NCBI GenBank assembly: GCA_030728545.1
Contig: JANQZQ010000003.1
Location: 1-11,966, forward strand
Source of the DNA: Ilumatobacteraceae bacterium
GTDB lineage: Bacteria; Actinomycetota; Acidimicrobiia; Acidimicrobiales; Ilumatobacteraceae
Direction of reading: 5' to 3'
Length of the DNA stretch: 11,966 nt
The number at the start of each line of letters is the position of its first letter. Within the stretch, counting starts at the first letter, position 1. Below the pieces are notes generated by a model, which saw nothing but the letters and a program-made list of their open reading frames with translations, made no database searches and was not told where the DNA came from. The position numbers and the translations under genes were made by a program. This document shows positions 1 through 6,715 of the stretch, piece by piece.

Positions 1-760
1 CATCAACATCTAGCCCGGCGTCGACCGCTGCCTGCACATAGGCAATTGCATTCGCCAGGGTAAATGCCAACTCCTGTACAGCCGTGCTGCCGGCTTCTCG
101 AATGTGATAGCCCGAAATGGAAATCGTGTTCCACTTTGGAACGTTCTTGGCGCAGTAGGCAAAAATATCGGTGATGATGCGCATCGACGGACGCGGTGGA
201 TACACATACGTTCCACGCGCGATGTATTCCTTCAGCAGATCGTTTTGGATCGTGCCGCTGATTTCGCTGGCTGGCACGCCGCGCTCTTGTGCAACGAGCT
301 CGTACATCAACAGCAAAATTGCTGCTGTCGAGTTGATGGTCATCGACGTTGTCACCTTGTCGAGCGGCAGGTCGGCAAGCAACGTGCGCATGTCGTCGAG
401 CGAATCAATGGCTACGCCGACCTTGCCCACTTCGCCAGCAGCCCGTGGGTGGTCGCTGTCGTATCCCATCTGGGTGGGCAAGTCGAAGGCACACGACAAC
501 CCGGTCTGTCCTGCTTCAAGCAAGAACTTGAATCGCTGGTTGGTGTCAGCGGCACTGCCAAAACCTGCGTACTGACGCATCGTCCAGAGTCGGTCACGAT
601 GCATCGTCGGGTAAATGCCCCGCGTATACGGTGCTTGGCCTGGGGCCCCAAGACGAGCAGTCAAATCGGCGCCTTCGGTGTGGGTCAGCGAGGCACTGTC
701 ATACAACGGCTGCACTTCGATGCCCGAATCGGTGCGTTTGCTGGCTTTGGAGTCGACCAT
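1..760 (-). CDS. Methylmalonyl-CoA mutase large (catalytic) subunit, N-terminal part, runs off the window
   Basis: The 253 codons present encode the substrate-binding TIM-barrel half of a B12-dependent acyl-CoA mutase, which interconverts methylmalonyl-CoA and succinyl-CoA in propionate and odd-chain or branched acyl metabolism. Visible landmarks are a YTRGIYPTM stretch (45-53), TMRQYAGFG (60-68), FDLPTQMGYDSDHP (92-105), GTIQNDLLKEYIARGTY (169-185) and ISISGYHIREAGST (213-226). Tyr64, Arg182 and His219 fall at the spacing of Tyr89, Arg207 and His244 of the Propionibacterium enzyme. The Tyr/Arg pair marks mutases that take a carboxylated acyl group; isobutyryl- and 2-hydroxyisobutyryl-CoA mutases have other residues there. 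Ethylmalonyl-CoA mutase remains possible. The start is the ATG at 758-760, because an in-frame TAG lies 15 nt upstream. No Shine-Dalgarno sequence is visible. The C-terminal half, including any B12 domain, lies outside the window. The gene is divergent from the class II aldolase gene. Confidence 0.93.
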   Translation of the reverse strand, partial: MVDSKASKRTDSGIEVQPLYDSASLTHTEGADLTARLGAPGQAPYTRGIYPTMHRDRLWTMRQYAGFGSAADTNQRFKFLLEAGQTGLSCAFDLPTQMGYDSDHPRAAGEVGKVGVAIDSLDDMRTLLADLPLDKVTTSMTINSTAAILLLMYELVAQERGVPASEISGTIQNDLLKEYIARGTYVYPPRPSMRIITDIFAYCAKNVPKWNTISISGYHIREAGSTAVQELAFTLANAIAYVQAAVDAGLDVD

Positions 761-769
761 GCAGAGCCC

Positions 770-775
770 AGACTA
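770..775 (-). promoter_or_regulatory. Possible -10 box of the mutase gene
   Basis: On the minus strand TAGTCT lies 9 nt before the mutase ATG. It fits the actinobacterial TANNNT pattern and would give an mRNA with almost no leader, in keeping with the missing Shine-Dalgarno sequence. No convincing -35 box is present. It overlaps the left copy of the GACTACG repeat. Confidence 0.3.
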
Positions 776-823
776 CGAGTACCGCAGGTGTTGACTACGT
801 GCTCTGAGTATCCGTCACACCTG
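771..823. promoter_or_regulatory. Repeat-rich divergent regulatory region
   Basis: Between the divergent mutase and aldolase starts, GACTACG occurs twice in direct orientation (771-777 and 793-799, 22 bp apart). Each copy is followed by a GAGTA(C/T)-type element. A perfect 7-bp inverted repeat, CAGGTGT (785-791) and ACACCTG (817-823), has its arm centres 32 bp apart, about three helical turns. A TTGACT hexamer lies at 791-796 but has no -10 at proper spacing. The arrangement would suit a regulator acting on one or both genes. The repeats are seen directly; their role is inferred. Confidence 0.35.
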
Positions 824-825
824 TC

Positions 826-831
826 TAACCT
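826..831 (+). promoter_or_regulatory. Leaderless-type -10 box of the aldolase-family gene
   Basis: TAACCT ends 6 nt before the ATG at 838, so transcription would begin at or next to the start codon. There is no purine-rich Shine-Dalgarno sequence in front of this ATG, which fits leaderless translation as known in actinobacteria. No clear -35 box is seen. Confidence 0.4.
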
Positions 832-837
832 TGGGAT

Positions 838-1659
838 ATGGCTATTACCGAACATGCAGGTGCCACCAAAATCATTGACGGCATCCCCCTCACACCCAAA
901 GAACTCATCGACATCGGCCCCCAGCCGAAGCGCACCATCGAAGAAGAGCGCACCGAGCGCAAACAAAAACTGGCCGGTGCCTTGCGCGTGTTCGGGCGAC
1001 TGGGCTTCGGTGAAGGCGTCGCCGGGCACATCACCGTGCGCGACCCCGAGTTTCCGGATCACTTTTGGGTAAACCCATTCGCTCGCAGCTTCAGGCTCAT
1101 GCGAGTGAGCGATTTGATTCTCGTTAACCACGATGGCGATGTTGTTTATGGCAATGCGCCGGTCAATCGCGCGGCGTTTTGTATTCACGCTGCAATTCAC
1201 TCGGCGCGTCCCGATGTGATCTCAGCAGCCCATGCCCACACGGTGTACGGCAAAGCGTGGGCCTCGCTTGGCCGCAAACTCGACCCGATCACGCAAGACA
1301 GTTGTTATTTTTATGACGACCATGTGGTCATCGCCGAACAAGGTGGCGCGGTGGTGATGGAGCCCGCAGCGGGCGAAGAAATCGCAGCGAAATTTCCGAA
1401 GGGCAAGGCTGCCATCCACCAAAACCACGGGTTGTTCGCCGTTGGCGCCACCGTTGACGCCGCTGCCTATTGGTTTTTGTCGATGGAGCGCACGTGCATG
1501 GCCCAGATCATGGCCGAAACCGTTGGCACACCCAAGTTGATTCCACACGACATGGCTACCTACACCCGAGAACTCACCGCGCATCCACTTGCTGGATGGT
1601 TGAACTTCCAGCCGCTGTGGCAGGAAATCTGTCGCACCGACCCGGATCTGTTCGACTGA
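838..1659 (+). CDS. Class II aldolase/adducin family protein
   Basis: A 273-residue cytoplasmic protein with the class II (zinc) aldolase/adducin fold. Seen in order: GEGVAGHITVRDP (58-70, the phosphate/substrate loop), VNPFARSF, then AAFCIHAAIHSARPDV (112-127), AHAHTVYGKA with His132 and His134, and IHQNHGLFAVG with His197. The three histidines are the expected metal ligands. The glutamate that serves as acid/base in L-fuculose-phosphate aldolase (Glu73) has no counterpart, since alanine (113) aligns there. This matches the adducin-like subgroup whose reactions are mostly unknown, so no substrate is assigned. The start ATG follows a -10-like hexamer by 6 nt and has no Shine-Dalgarno sequence. 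It is divergent from the acyl-CoA mutase gene, and an exporter gene overlaps or abuts its 3' end on the same strand, suggesting cotranscription of the two. Confidence 0.88.
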   Translation: MAITEHAGATKIIDGIPLTPKELIDIGPQPKRTIEEERTERKQKLAGALRVFGRLGFGEGVAGHITVRDPEFPDHFWVNPFARSFRLMRVSDLILVNHDGDVVYGNAPVNRAAFCIHAAIHSARPDVISAAHAHTVYGKAWASLGRKLDPITQDSCYFYDDHVVIAEQGGAVVMEPAAGEEIAAKFPKGKAAIHQNHGLFAVGATVDAAAYWFLSMERTCMAQIMAETVGTPKLIPHDMATYTRELTAHPLAGWLNFQPLWQEICRTDPDLFD

Positions 1660-2537
1660 CTTCGTCACGCAACCCACTCAACACCGCGCCACCTGAGGCG
1701 CTCTTTGTTCTGTCGGGCATCAGTCAATACGTTGGCGCCGTCATCGCGGTGCGACTGTTTGAACAGCTCGCCCCAGCGCCATCTGCCTGGTTTCGTGTCA
1801 TTGGTGCAGCATGTTGGTTGTTGTTGTTTTCCGCCGGCAATTTGCGGCGCGGTGGGCGATTCACTCGCGAACAACTGAAATCAGCCGCGCTCTTCGGGGT
1901 GGCTACCGCATTCATGAACCTGACGTTCTATATGGCCATTAGTCGCTTGGATCTGGGCAAAGGGGTGGCCATCGAATTCATTGGGCCAATCGCCGTCGCA
2001 GCACTCACCACCCGTACCCGTCGTAACGCTGCGTCACTGGTGTTGGCAGCAGCCGGTGTGGTGGTGCTTTCGGGCATCGAGATCGACAGCGAACCACTCG
2101 GTCTACTCTTCATCTTTTTGGCGGCATTTTTCTGGGCGGCTTACATTGTCATCGGTGCCCGTGTGGCGCAATACGACCGCGGCGTGGCTGGGCTCGGTAT
2201 CGGGTTGGCAATCGGAGCAGCAGTGATTGCACCATTCGGCATTGTGCAGAGCGGGCCTGCCTGGAGCAACCCGACGTTGATCGGGTGGTGCGTGCTGGTC
2301 GGACTGTTCTCCAATGCCATCGCTTACGGAATTGATCAGTACACCTTGCGCCGCATTCCTGTGCGGCGATTCTCGGTGTTGTTGGCGTTGCTTCCAGTAA
2401 CTGCAACAGTGTTCGGATTTTTCTTTCTCGACCAAACACCTTCACTTCTTGATTTGCTCGGCATCGCACTCGTGTTGGCTGGTGTGCTCGTGCAACAGCG
2501 CGACACATTGACGCGCACCAAAATATTGCCCGACTGA
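1617..2537 (+). CDS. EamA/DMT-family transporter, RhtA-like exporter
   Basis: An integral membrane protein of the drug/metabolite transporter superfamily with about ten hydrophobic segments, beginning near LFVLSGISQYVGAVIAV and ending near LLGIALVLAGVLVQQ. The stretch LDLGKGVAIEFIGPIAVAAL and the second-half motif ALRRIPVR-like (TLRRIPVRRFSVLLALLP) resemble the threonine/homoserine exporter RhtA, so amino-acid or metabolite efflux is the best guess; the substrate is not determined. The start is uncertain. GTG 1617 (306 residues) overlaps the aldolase gene by 43 nt. ATG 1596 would add seven residues. CTG 1656 would give 293 residues and a CTGA overlap with the aldolase stop, the usual family length. 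None has a good Shine-Dalgarno sequence. Sequence before about 1656 in this frame does not look like transporter. Translation is probably coupled to the upstream gene. Confidence 0.85.
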   Translation: MAGNLSHRPGSVRLTSSRNPLNTAPPEALFVLSGISQYVGAVIAVRLFEQLAPAPSAWFRVIGAACWLLLFSAGNLRRGGRFTREQLKSAALFGVATAFMNLTFYMAISRLDLGKGVAIEFIGPIAVAALTTRTRRNAASLVLAAAGVVVLSGIEIDSEPLGLLFIFLAAFFWAAYIVIGARVAQYDRGVAGLGIGLAIGAAVIAPFGIVQSGPAWSNPTLIGWCVLVGLFSNAIAYGIDQYTLRRIPVRRFSVLLALLPVTATVFGFFFLDQTPSLLDLLGIALVLAGVLVQQRDTLTRTKILPD

Positions 2538-2553
2538 ACCACACGTCGTCCCG

Positions 2554-2559
2554 TAGACT
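2554..2559 (+). promoter_or_regulatory. Possible -10 box of the SpoIID-SGNH gene
   Basis: TAGACT in the 57-bp gap after the exporter gene fits TANNNT, with CCGACT (2530-2535) a weak -35 at 18 bp. It overlaps the gapped palindrome GACTC-AA-GAGTC (2556-2567), which could be an operator or part of a hairpin together with CCCG (2550-2553) and CGGG (2571-2574). Confidence 0.3.
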
Positions 2560-2575
2560 CAAGAGTCAAGCGGGC

Positions 2576-2582
2576 GAAGGAG
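2576..2582 (+). promoter_or_regulatory. Ribosome binding site of the SpoIID-SGNH gene
   Basis: GAAGGAG lies 12 nt before the ATG at 2595. It is the only strong Shine-Dalgarno sequence in the window and fixes the start of this gene directly before a signal peptide. Confidence 0.75.
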
Positions 2583-2594
2583 ATCTACTTCACC

Positions 2595-4952
2595 ATGCGT
2601 TCCCCCCAACTGCGACGTTTGTTCGCCACTGGCATTGTTGCCATCGTCGTTGCGTCGCTCGCCCCTGCCTCGCCACCAGCCCAGGCGGCCGAAGGACAAC
2701 TGCCAGCGGCATACATCATTTACGGTCGGGGTTTCGGCCACGGTCGCGGTCTCAGCCAATACGGTTCCTACGGGTGGGCCACCACCTACGGATGGTCGTG
2801 GCAACAAATATTGGACTTCTATTACGGCGGTGCCACCGGCAATGTGGTGGCGCCCATCGACAACCCCAACGACACCATTCGGGTGTGGCTCAGTTCTATG
2901 AACAACGTCCAAACTGGGGTGGTTGCCGACGTGCAAAATGCGGTGTTTCTCGAAGATCCGGTGCCAGGTCGCCTGTGGACTTCTCTCGTTGCTCGCGAAG
3001 TGAGCGAGCGGGTCTATCGCGTATGGGGTTCGACCTCTCGTCGCTGCACGCTGTCGAGTCAAGATCCAGTTGCTGTGGGGTTCGAGCTCATCGGCGATGT
3101 GGCCGAGGGTGCGTCGTTCACCACTCAAGTTGGCCAAGACCCTGCGGCTGCACCCACACAAACCATCGGGCTCTGTGAACCCAAGTCTGATCGTGCCCAT
3201 CGCGTTCGCTATTACCGCGGCATCATTCGCGCCGTCAATAACTCTCGCAACGAAAATCGCACCATCAACGTGACCACGATGGAGAGCTACTTGCGCGGTG
3301 TCGTGCCGCGCGAGTCGCCCGCCTCGTGGGGAGACACCGCAGGTGGCGCTGGCATGAATGCCTTGCGTGCGCAATCCGTCGCAGCGCGCAGTTATGCCTC
3401 CACCGAAAATCGCTATGTCGGTTTGGCAAACACCTGTGACACTCAGGACTGCCAGGTGTATCTAGGCGCCGCCCTGCGTGAGGGCGTAGGCGAACAGCCG
3501 TACAGCCTCGAAGACCCTCGCACCGATGCGGCAATCGCCGAAACCGCCGGTGTGGTAATTCGTCGCGCCAACGGCGCTGTGGTGCGCACCGAGTTTTCAT
3601 CAAGCAACGGTGGGCGCACTGCAGGCGGCGGCTTTACCCCCCAACCCGACCCAGGTGACCTCGCTGCCAACTCGTCGCTCATGACCTGGACTCGCAGCGT
3701 GAGCGCGGCACAACTCCAGCAGCGATACCCACAAATCGGCACGCTCACCTCGGTGACCACTGCCAACGACGGCCTCGGTGGTGATTGGAACGGATACACC
3801 ACCGAAGTGACCATCACCGGCACCAGCGGCACGGTGAAGATGTCGGGCTGGGCATTTCGCACAGCGTTGGGCTTGCCGGCCCCGTGGTACGGCGTCACGC
3901 CAGTGTTTCCTGCCGAGTTCGAGGCTGCGCCGGTGGGTCGCATCCTGTTGATTGGCGACTCGATTGGGGCCAGCATCACTGCAGAGTTCGCTGGCATTGT
4001 CGCGCCGGCATACACCAACGTGGATTTTCAGGCGGTGTCGAATCGTTGCTTGGTCGGCTCGGCATGTGTGCAGCCTTCGGTCGGCCTGCCAGACGCACCA
4101 GCAATCATCAGCACACTCACCTCTGAAACGATGCCTACCGTTGCCCTGCTGCAATTGGGCTACAACGACGACCCCGCAACATTTTCTGCCGATATTGACC
4201 AAGTTGTTTCGGCGCTGAATGCTCGTGCGGTGCAACGTGTGGTGTTCGTCAACCTCTCTACGCGTCGTGCTTCGGTGAACTACACGGCCTCCAACGACGC
4301 ACTCATCGCAGCCACCCAGCGCTACCCCAACGTCTCGGTGCTCGACTGGAACACCCACAGTGCTGGCCCCGACAAGTCGCGCTGGTTCAGCGACTCGGTG
4401 CATCTCACCAATACGGGTCGAGTGGAGTTTGCCTTGTTCTTGCGCAATCAGCTCGACGAACTTCGTCGCGCTGGTTTGATCACCGTCGGCAGTGGTGGAA
4501 TCATCCCGATGGCGGTGCCGATGGTGGCTGGCGAACGCGGCGAACCAGTCAAGGCATTACAAGCAGCACTCAACTCTGCGCTTGGCTTGAAAAAGAAAAA
4601 ACGTCTCGCAGTCGACGGTGCTTTCGGCAAGGGCACGGTCAGAGCACTGAAGAAGTTCGAACAAGCCGCTGGTTTGCCGATTGACGGCATCGCCGACGAG
4701 CAGGTGTTGGTGGCACTCGGCGTCGACCACACCACGTTCACCATTACCCGAGGCGCCAAACAATCGTCAGTCGTTTCAATTCAAAAAGCGTTGGCCAACG
4801 TATTAAAGGTCAAGATCCGCGCCGACGGTGTGTACGGCAGTGGCACGGCCAAAACGGTGTCGCGTTTCCAGAAGTCGGTTGGCCTCAAGCCAACCGGCGT
4901 GGTGAATCGCACCACCTGGATGGCCCTACTCAGCGCTTCGGCGCAGCGCTAA
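2595..4952 (+). CDS. Exported SpoIID-domain / SGNH-hydrolase / twin peptidoglycan-binding protein
   Basis: A 785-residue secreted protein. A Sec signal peptide spans 1-31 or 1-32 (RR, hydrophobic core, AQA-A site). The SpoIID/LytB domain (about 40-430) has GRGFGHGRGLSQYG (44-57), MESYLRGVVPRESPASW (229-245, with Glu240 at the catalytic position of the SpoIID lytic transglycosylase), ALRAQSVAARSYA (256-268) and SSSNGGRT (335-342). An SGNH hydrolase domain (about 447-625) follows, with GDS nucleophile Ser456, GYN (Asn524) and the DxxH pair Asp600/His603. Two peptidoglycan-binding type 1 repeats complete it (about 648-709 and 718-782, each with a DGxFG or DGVYG core). There are exactly six cysteines, in close pairs (151/194, 281/286, 485/491), which could form disulfides outside the cell. 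I infer that it binds and cleaves or edits peptidoglycan, with the SGNH part a likely O-acetyl esterase. Its last 23 bp overlap the end of glfT2. Confidence 0.9.
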   Translation: MRSPQLRRLFATGIVAIVVASLAPASPPAQAAEGQLPAAYIIYGRGFGHGRGLSQYGSYGWATTYGWSWQQILDFYYGGATGNVVAPIDNPNDTIRVWLSSMNNVQTGVVADVQNAVFLEDPVPGRLWTSLVAREVSERVYRVWGSTSRRCTLSSQDPVAVGFELIGDVAEGASFTTQVGQDPAAAPTQTIGLCEPKSDRAHRVRYYRGIIRAVNNSRNENRTINVTTMESYLRGVVPRESPASWGDTAGGAGMNALRAQSVAARSYASTENRYVGLANTCDTQDCQVYLGAALREGVGEQPYSLEDPRTDAAIAETAGVVIRRANGAVVRTEFSSSNGGRTAGGGFTPQPDPGDLAANSSLMTWTRSVSAAQLQQRYPQIGTLTSVTTANDGLGGDWNGYTTEVTITGTSGTVKMSGWAFRTALGLPAPWYGVTPVFPAEFEAAPVGRILLIGDSIGASITAEFAGIVAPAYTNVDFQAVSNRCLVGSACVQPSVGLPDAPAIISTLTSETMPTVALLQLGYNDDPATFSADIDQVVSALNARAVQRVVFVNLSTRRASVNYTASNDALIAATQRYPNVSVLDWNTHSAGPDKSRWFSDSVHLTNTGRVEFALFLRNQLDELRRAGLITVGSGGIIPMAVPMVAGERGEPVKALQAALNSALGLKKKKRLAVDGAFGKGTVRALKKFEQAAGLPIDGIADEQVLVALGVDHTTFTITRGAKQSSVVSIQKALANVLKVKIRADGVYGSGTAKTVSRFQKSVGLKPTGVVNRTTWMALLSASAQR

Positions 4953-6705
4953 CCCCATCAAAACGACGCTGCCAAGCGGCATCGCTCACCAACGATGGGT
5001 ATGCGGCGCGATACTCGCGCTTTAAGCGGCCATAACTGCGTGCCAACTGGCCAATAACACTGAACACATCACGCCACAACGCCACAAAGCGCGCTCGATC
5101 GCGAGTGCACACGAAACCCTCGGGGAGTCGATCGTGGCGATACAAAATGCGGTCGTGACGCAGCGCCAAACCCACTGCACGCGAGTCGATCGGTGCGGTT
5201 CGTAGCGCTGTGCTGCGTGCGCCAGCAGGCAACAAAAACCCACCCAAAAACGGCACCGCCAAAATGAAGCCGATGAGTCGCACGGGTTTGGGCAGCGGGG
5301 TCGACATCGGCACTGCGGCGTGTTCCACGCTGAGTGGTGCCGGCTTTTCTTCGGACACTTGGCGCAGCTCGTCGTGCAACGCAGTGTGATCCACTTCGGC
5401 GAGTGCTTGTGGGCCGGCAAGAAACGCGCGCATGCCACGAATCATGTACTCAGCACTTGAATAGCGAAACCCAAACAGGTTGCGAAAACTCAACGCCAAG
5501 AACCGTTGAGCGAGATGCCACCAGCGATGCCGGTCAAAAACGAGTGTGTCGATGGTGGCGAAATTGCGCATCTCGTAAAAGAGCGACGAAGGGTTGTTCT
5601 TCAAGTGAAAGTCGGCATGCCATACGGCTACCCCGTTCAGGGCAACGGTGTGGCGCCCTGTATGCATGAGCCCGAATGCGACATCATCACCACGCACGAA
5701 CACTGGCAGTGGGTTGTCGCGGGTGATGTTGATTGGAAACGCGGTGTACCACCAGGCCGAATACGCAAAGCGGCGTTCTTTGGCATCACGTAGCACCAAT
5801 GAGCGTTCGCGCAAGTCGTCTTCTTGGCCAAGTGCCCGCAGCGGATACAACGAGCGCCAGAGATACCGGCTGCCGGATTCGAATTGCATCCACTGACGCT
5901 CTTCGCTGATCATCGCACCATGCACGCACAGCTGGGCGTCGCGGGCATAGGCAAACAAGGCCACCGTGCGTACGAGTGACTCGGTTTCTAGGTTGATGTC
6001 GTCATCCATGAACAACACATGGGTGGCCCATTGCTTTTCTCGCAGCCACATGAGCCCGCGCGCAAAACCACCAGCCCCACCGAGGTTGCGGTTGGGCACC
6101 ACGGTCAAGTCGTCGCTCTCGGCTTGACCAAAATCCACATTGTTGGCGTTGTCCACCACCAGCACCCGCACTCGTCCTCGCAAGGCGTCAAGCCCGCGCA
6201 CCAGATTGAGCACCTTGGTAACAGTAGGAATCACGTAGGCCTGGCGGTTAAACGTGGTGATCGACAAACTGAGCCGCACGTCGTGCCCGCCCGCCACATC
6301 CGTGTGCCACTCCACGTGTTGCACATGGCAGACACCCGTGGCCACGATGCGCACATACAACACTCCCCACGTGGCGGCCCGCAGCGAGCCCACCGGCAGG
6401 TCAATTGGTTCGTTAGTTAACTCTGCACTAGCAATTACTTGCTCTCGCCCGCGGGTAACGGCCACTACTTCAGCGCGGCCCACGCCGGTTGCCACCACTC
6501 GCACCGCGAGCCGATCAACGGTGGTGAGCCGACGCCAACGCCCGGCATGGAACACGCCGAACGATGTGTCGAACGACAGTACGCCGCCGGCGCCAACCTC
6601 TGCCGCCTGGTCACCGCGTTGCACGGCACCTGCTTCGCGCACGTACAGGAGTGGTTCAGCGAACTCGTGGTCGGGCAGCAGCGAACGCTGCAACAGAAAC
6701 TGCAT
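4930..6705 (-). CDS. glfT2: Galactofuranosyltransferase GlfT2-like (GT2 family)
   Basis: A 591-residue glycosyltransferase; the mycobacterial GlfT2, which polymerises the cell-wall galactan from UDP-galactofuranose, has about 637. The N-terminal beta-sandwich domain (about 1-140, with GRWRRLTTVDRLAVRV) matches the GlfT2 N-terminal domain. The GT-A core (about 143-400) shows LSITTFNR, NLGGAGGFARG (207-217), the metal-binding DDD (234-236 in LFMDDDIN), the WW pair (318-319), RGDD (338-341) and His363 in AVWHADF. All correspond to active-site motifs of GlfT2. The C-terminal region ends with RDRARFVALW and a YRAAYPSL stretch also seen in the family. Unlike mycobacterial GlfT2 as I recall it, residues about 475-495 form a hydrophobic segment that may seat the enzyme on the membrane. 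It starts 10 nt after the glf stop, with a weak GGATGAG before the ATG, so the two are almost surely cotranscribed. Linkage pattern and acceptor are unknown. Confidence 0.92.
   Translation of the reverse strand: MQFLLQRSLLPDHEFAEPLLYVREAGAVQRGDQAAEVGAGGVLSFDTSFGVFHAGRWRRLTTVDRLAVRVVATGVGRAEVVAVTRGREQVIASAELTNEPIDLPVGSLRAATWGVLYVRIVATGVCHVQHVEWHTDVAGGHDVRLSLSITTFNRQAYVIPTVTKVLNLVRGLDALRGRVRVLVVDNANNVDFGQAESDDLTVVPNRNLGGAGGFARGLMWLREKQWATHVLFMDDDINLETESLVRTVALFAYARDAQLCVHGAMISEERQWMQFESGSRYLWRSLYPLRALGQEDDLRERSLVLRDAKERRFAYSAWWYTAFPINITRDNPLPVFVRGDDVAFGLMHTGRHTVALNGVAVWHADFHLKNNPSSLFYEMRNFATIDTLVFDRHRWWHLAQRFLALSFRNLFGFRYSSAEYMIRGMRAFLAGPQALAEVDHTALHDELRQVSEEKPAPLSVEHAAVPMSTPLPKPVRLIGFILAVPFLGGFLLPAGARSTALRTAPIDSRAVGLALRHDRILYRHDRLPEGFVCTRDRARFVALWRDVFSVIGQLARSYGRLKREYRAAYPSLVSDAAWQRRFDGVSAAPKR
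4932..4950. terminator. Possible shared hairpin in the convergent gene overlap
   Basis: Within the tail-to-tail overlap lie AGCGC (4932-4936) and GCGCT (4946-4950). An alternative is a GCGC-TTCG-GCGC hairpin (4933-4944) with a stable UUCG tetraloop on the plus-strand transcript. Neither has a T-tract, so intrinsic termination is only a possibility. Confidence 0.22.
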
Positions 6706-6715
6706 TACCGCACAC

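Noticed and set aside
791..796. TTGACT as -35 of the aldolase gene
   Set aside because: The only good -10, TAACCT at 826-831, is 29 bp away, and hexamers at 16-18 bp do not resemble a -10.
104..1072. 322-residue plus-strand open frame
   Set aside because: It lies opposite the mutase gene and then inside the aldolase gene in another frame; its translation has no family features, whereas both genes it crosses are unmistakable.
2559..3374. 271-residue minus-strand open frame
   Set aside because: Antisense shadow of the SpoIID domain, rich in His/Arg as expected from high-GC complementary codons, with no recognisable motif.
3600..4403. 267-residue minus-strand open frame
   Set aside because: Antisense shadow of the SpoIID/SGNH region with no motif or ribosome site.
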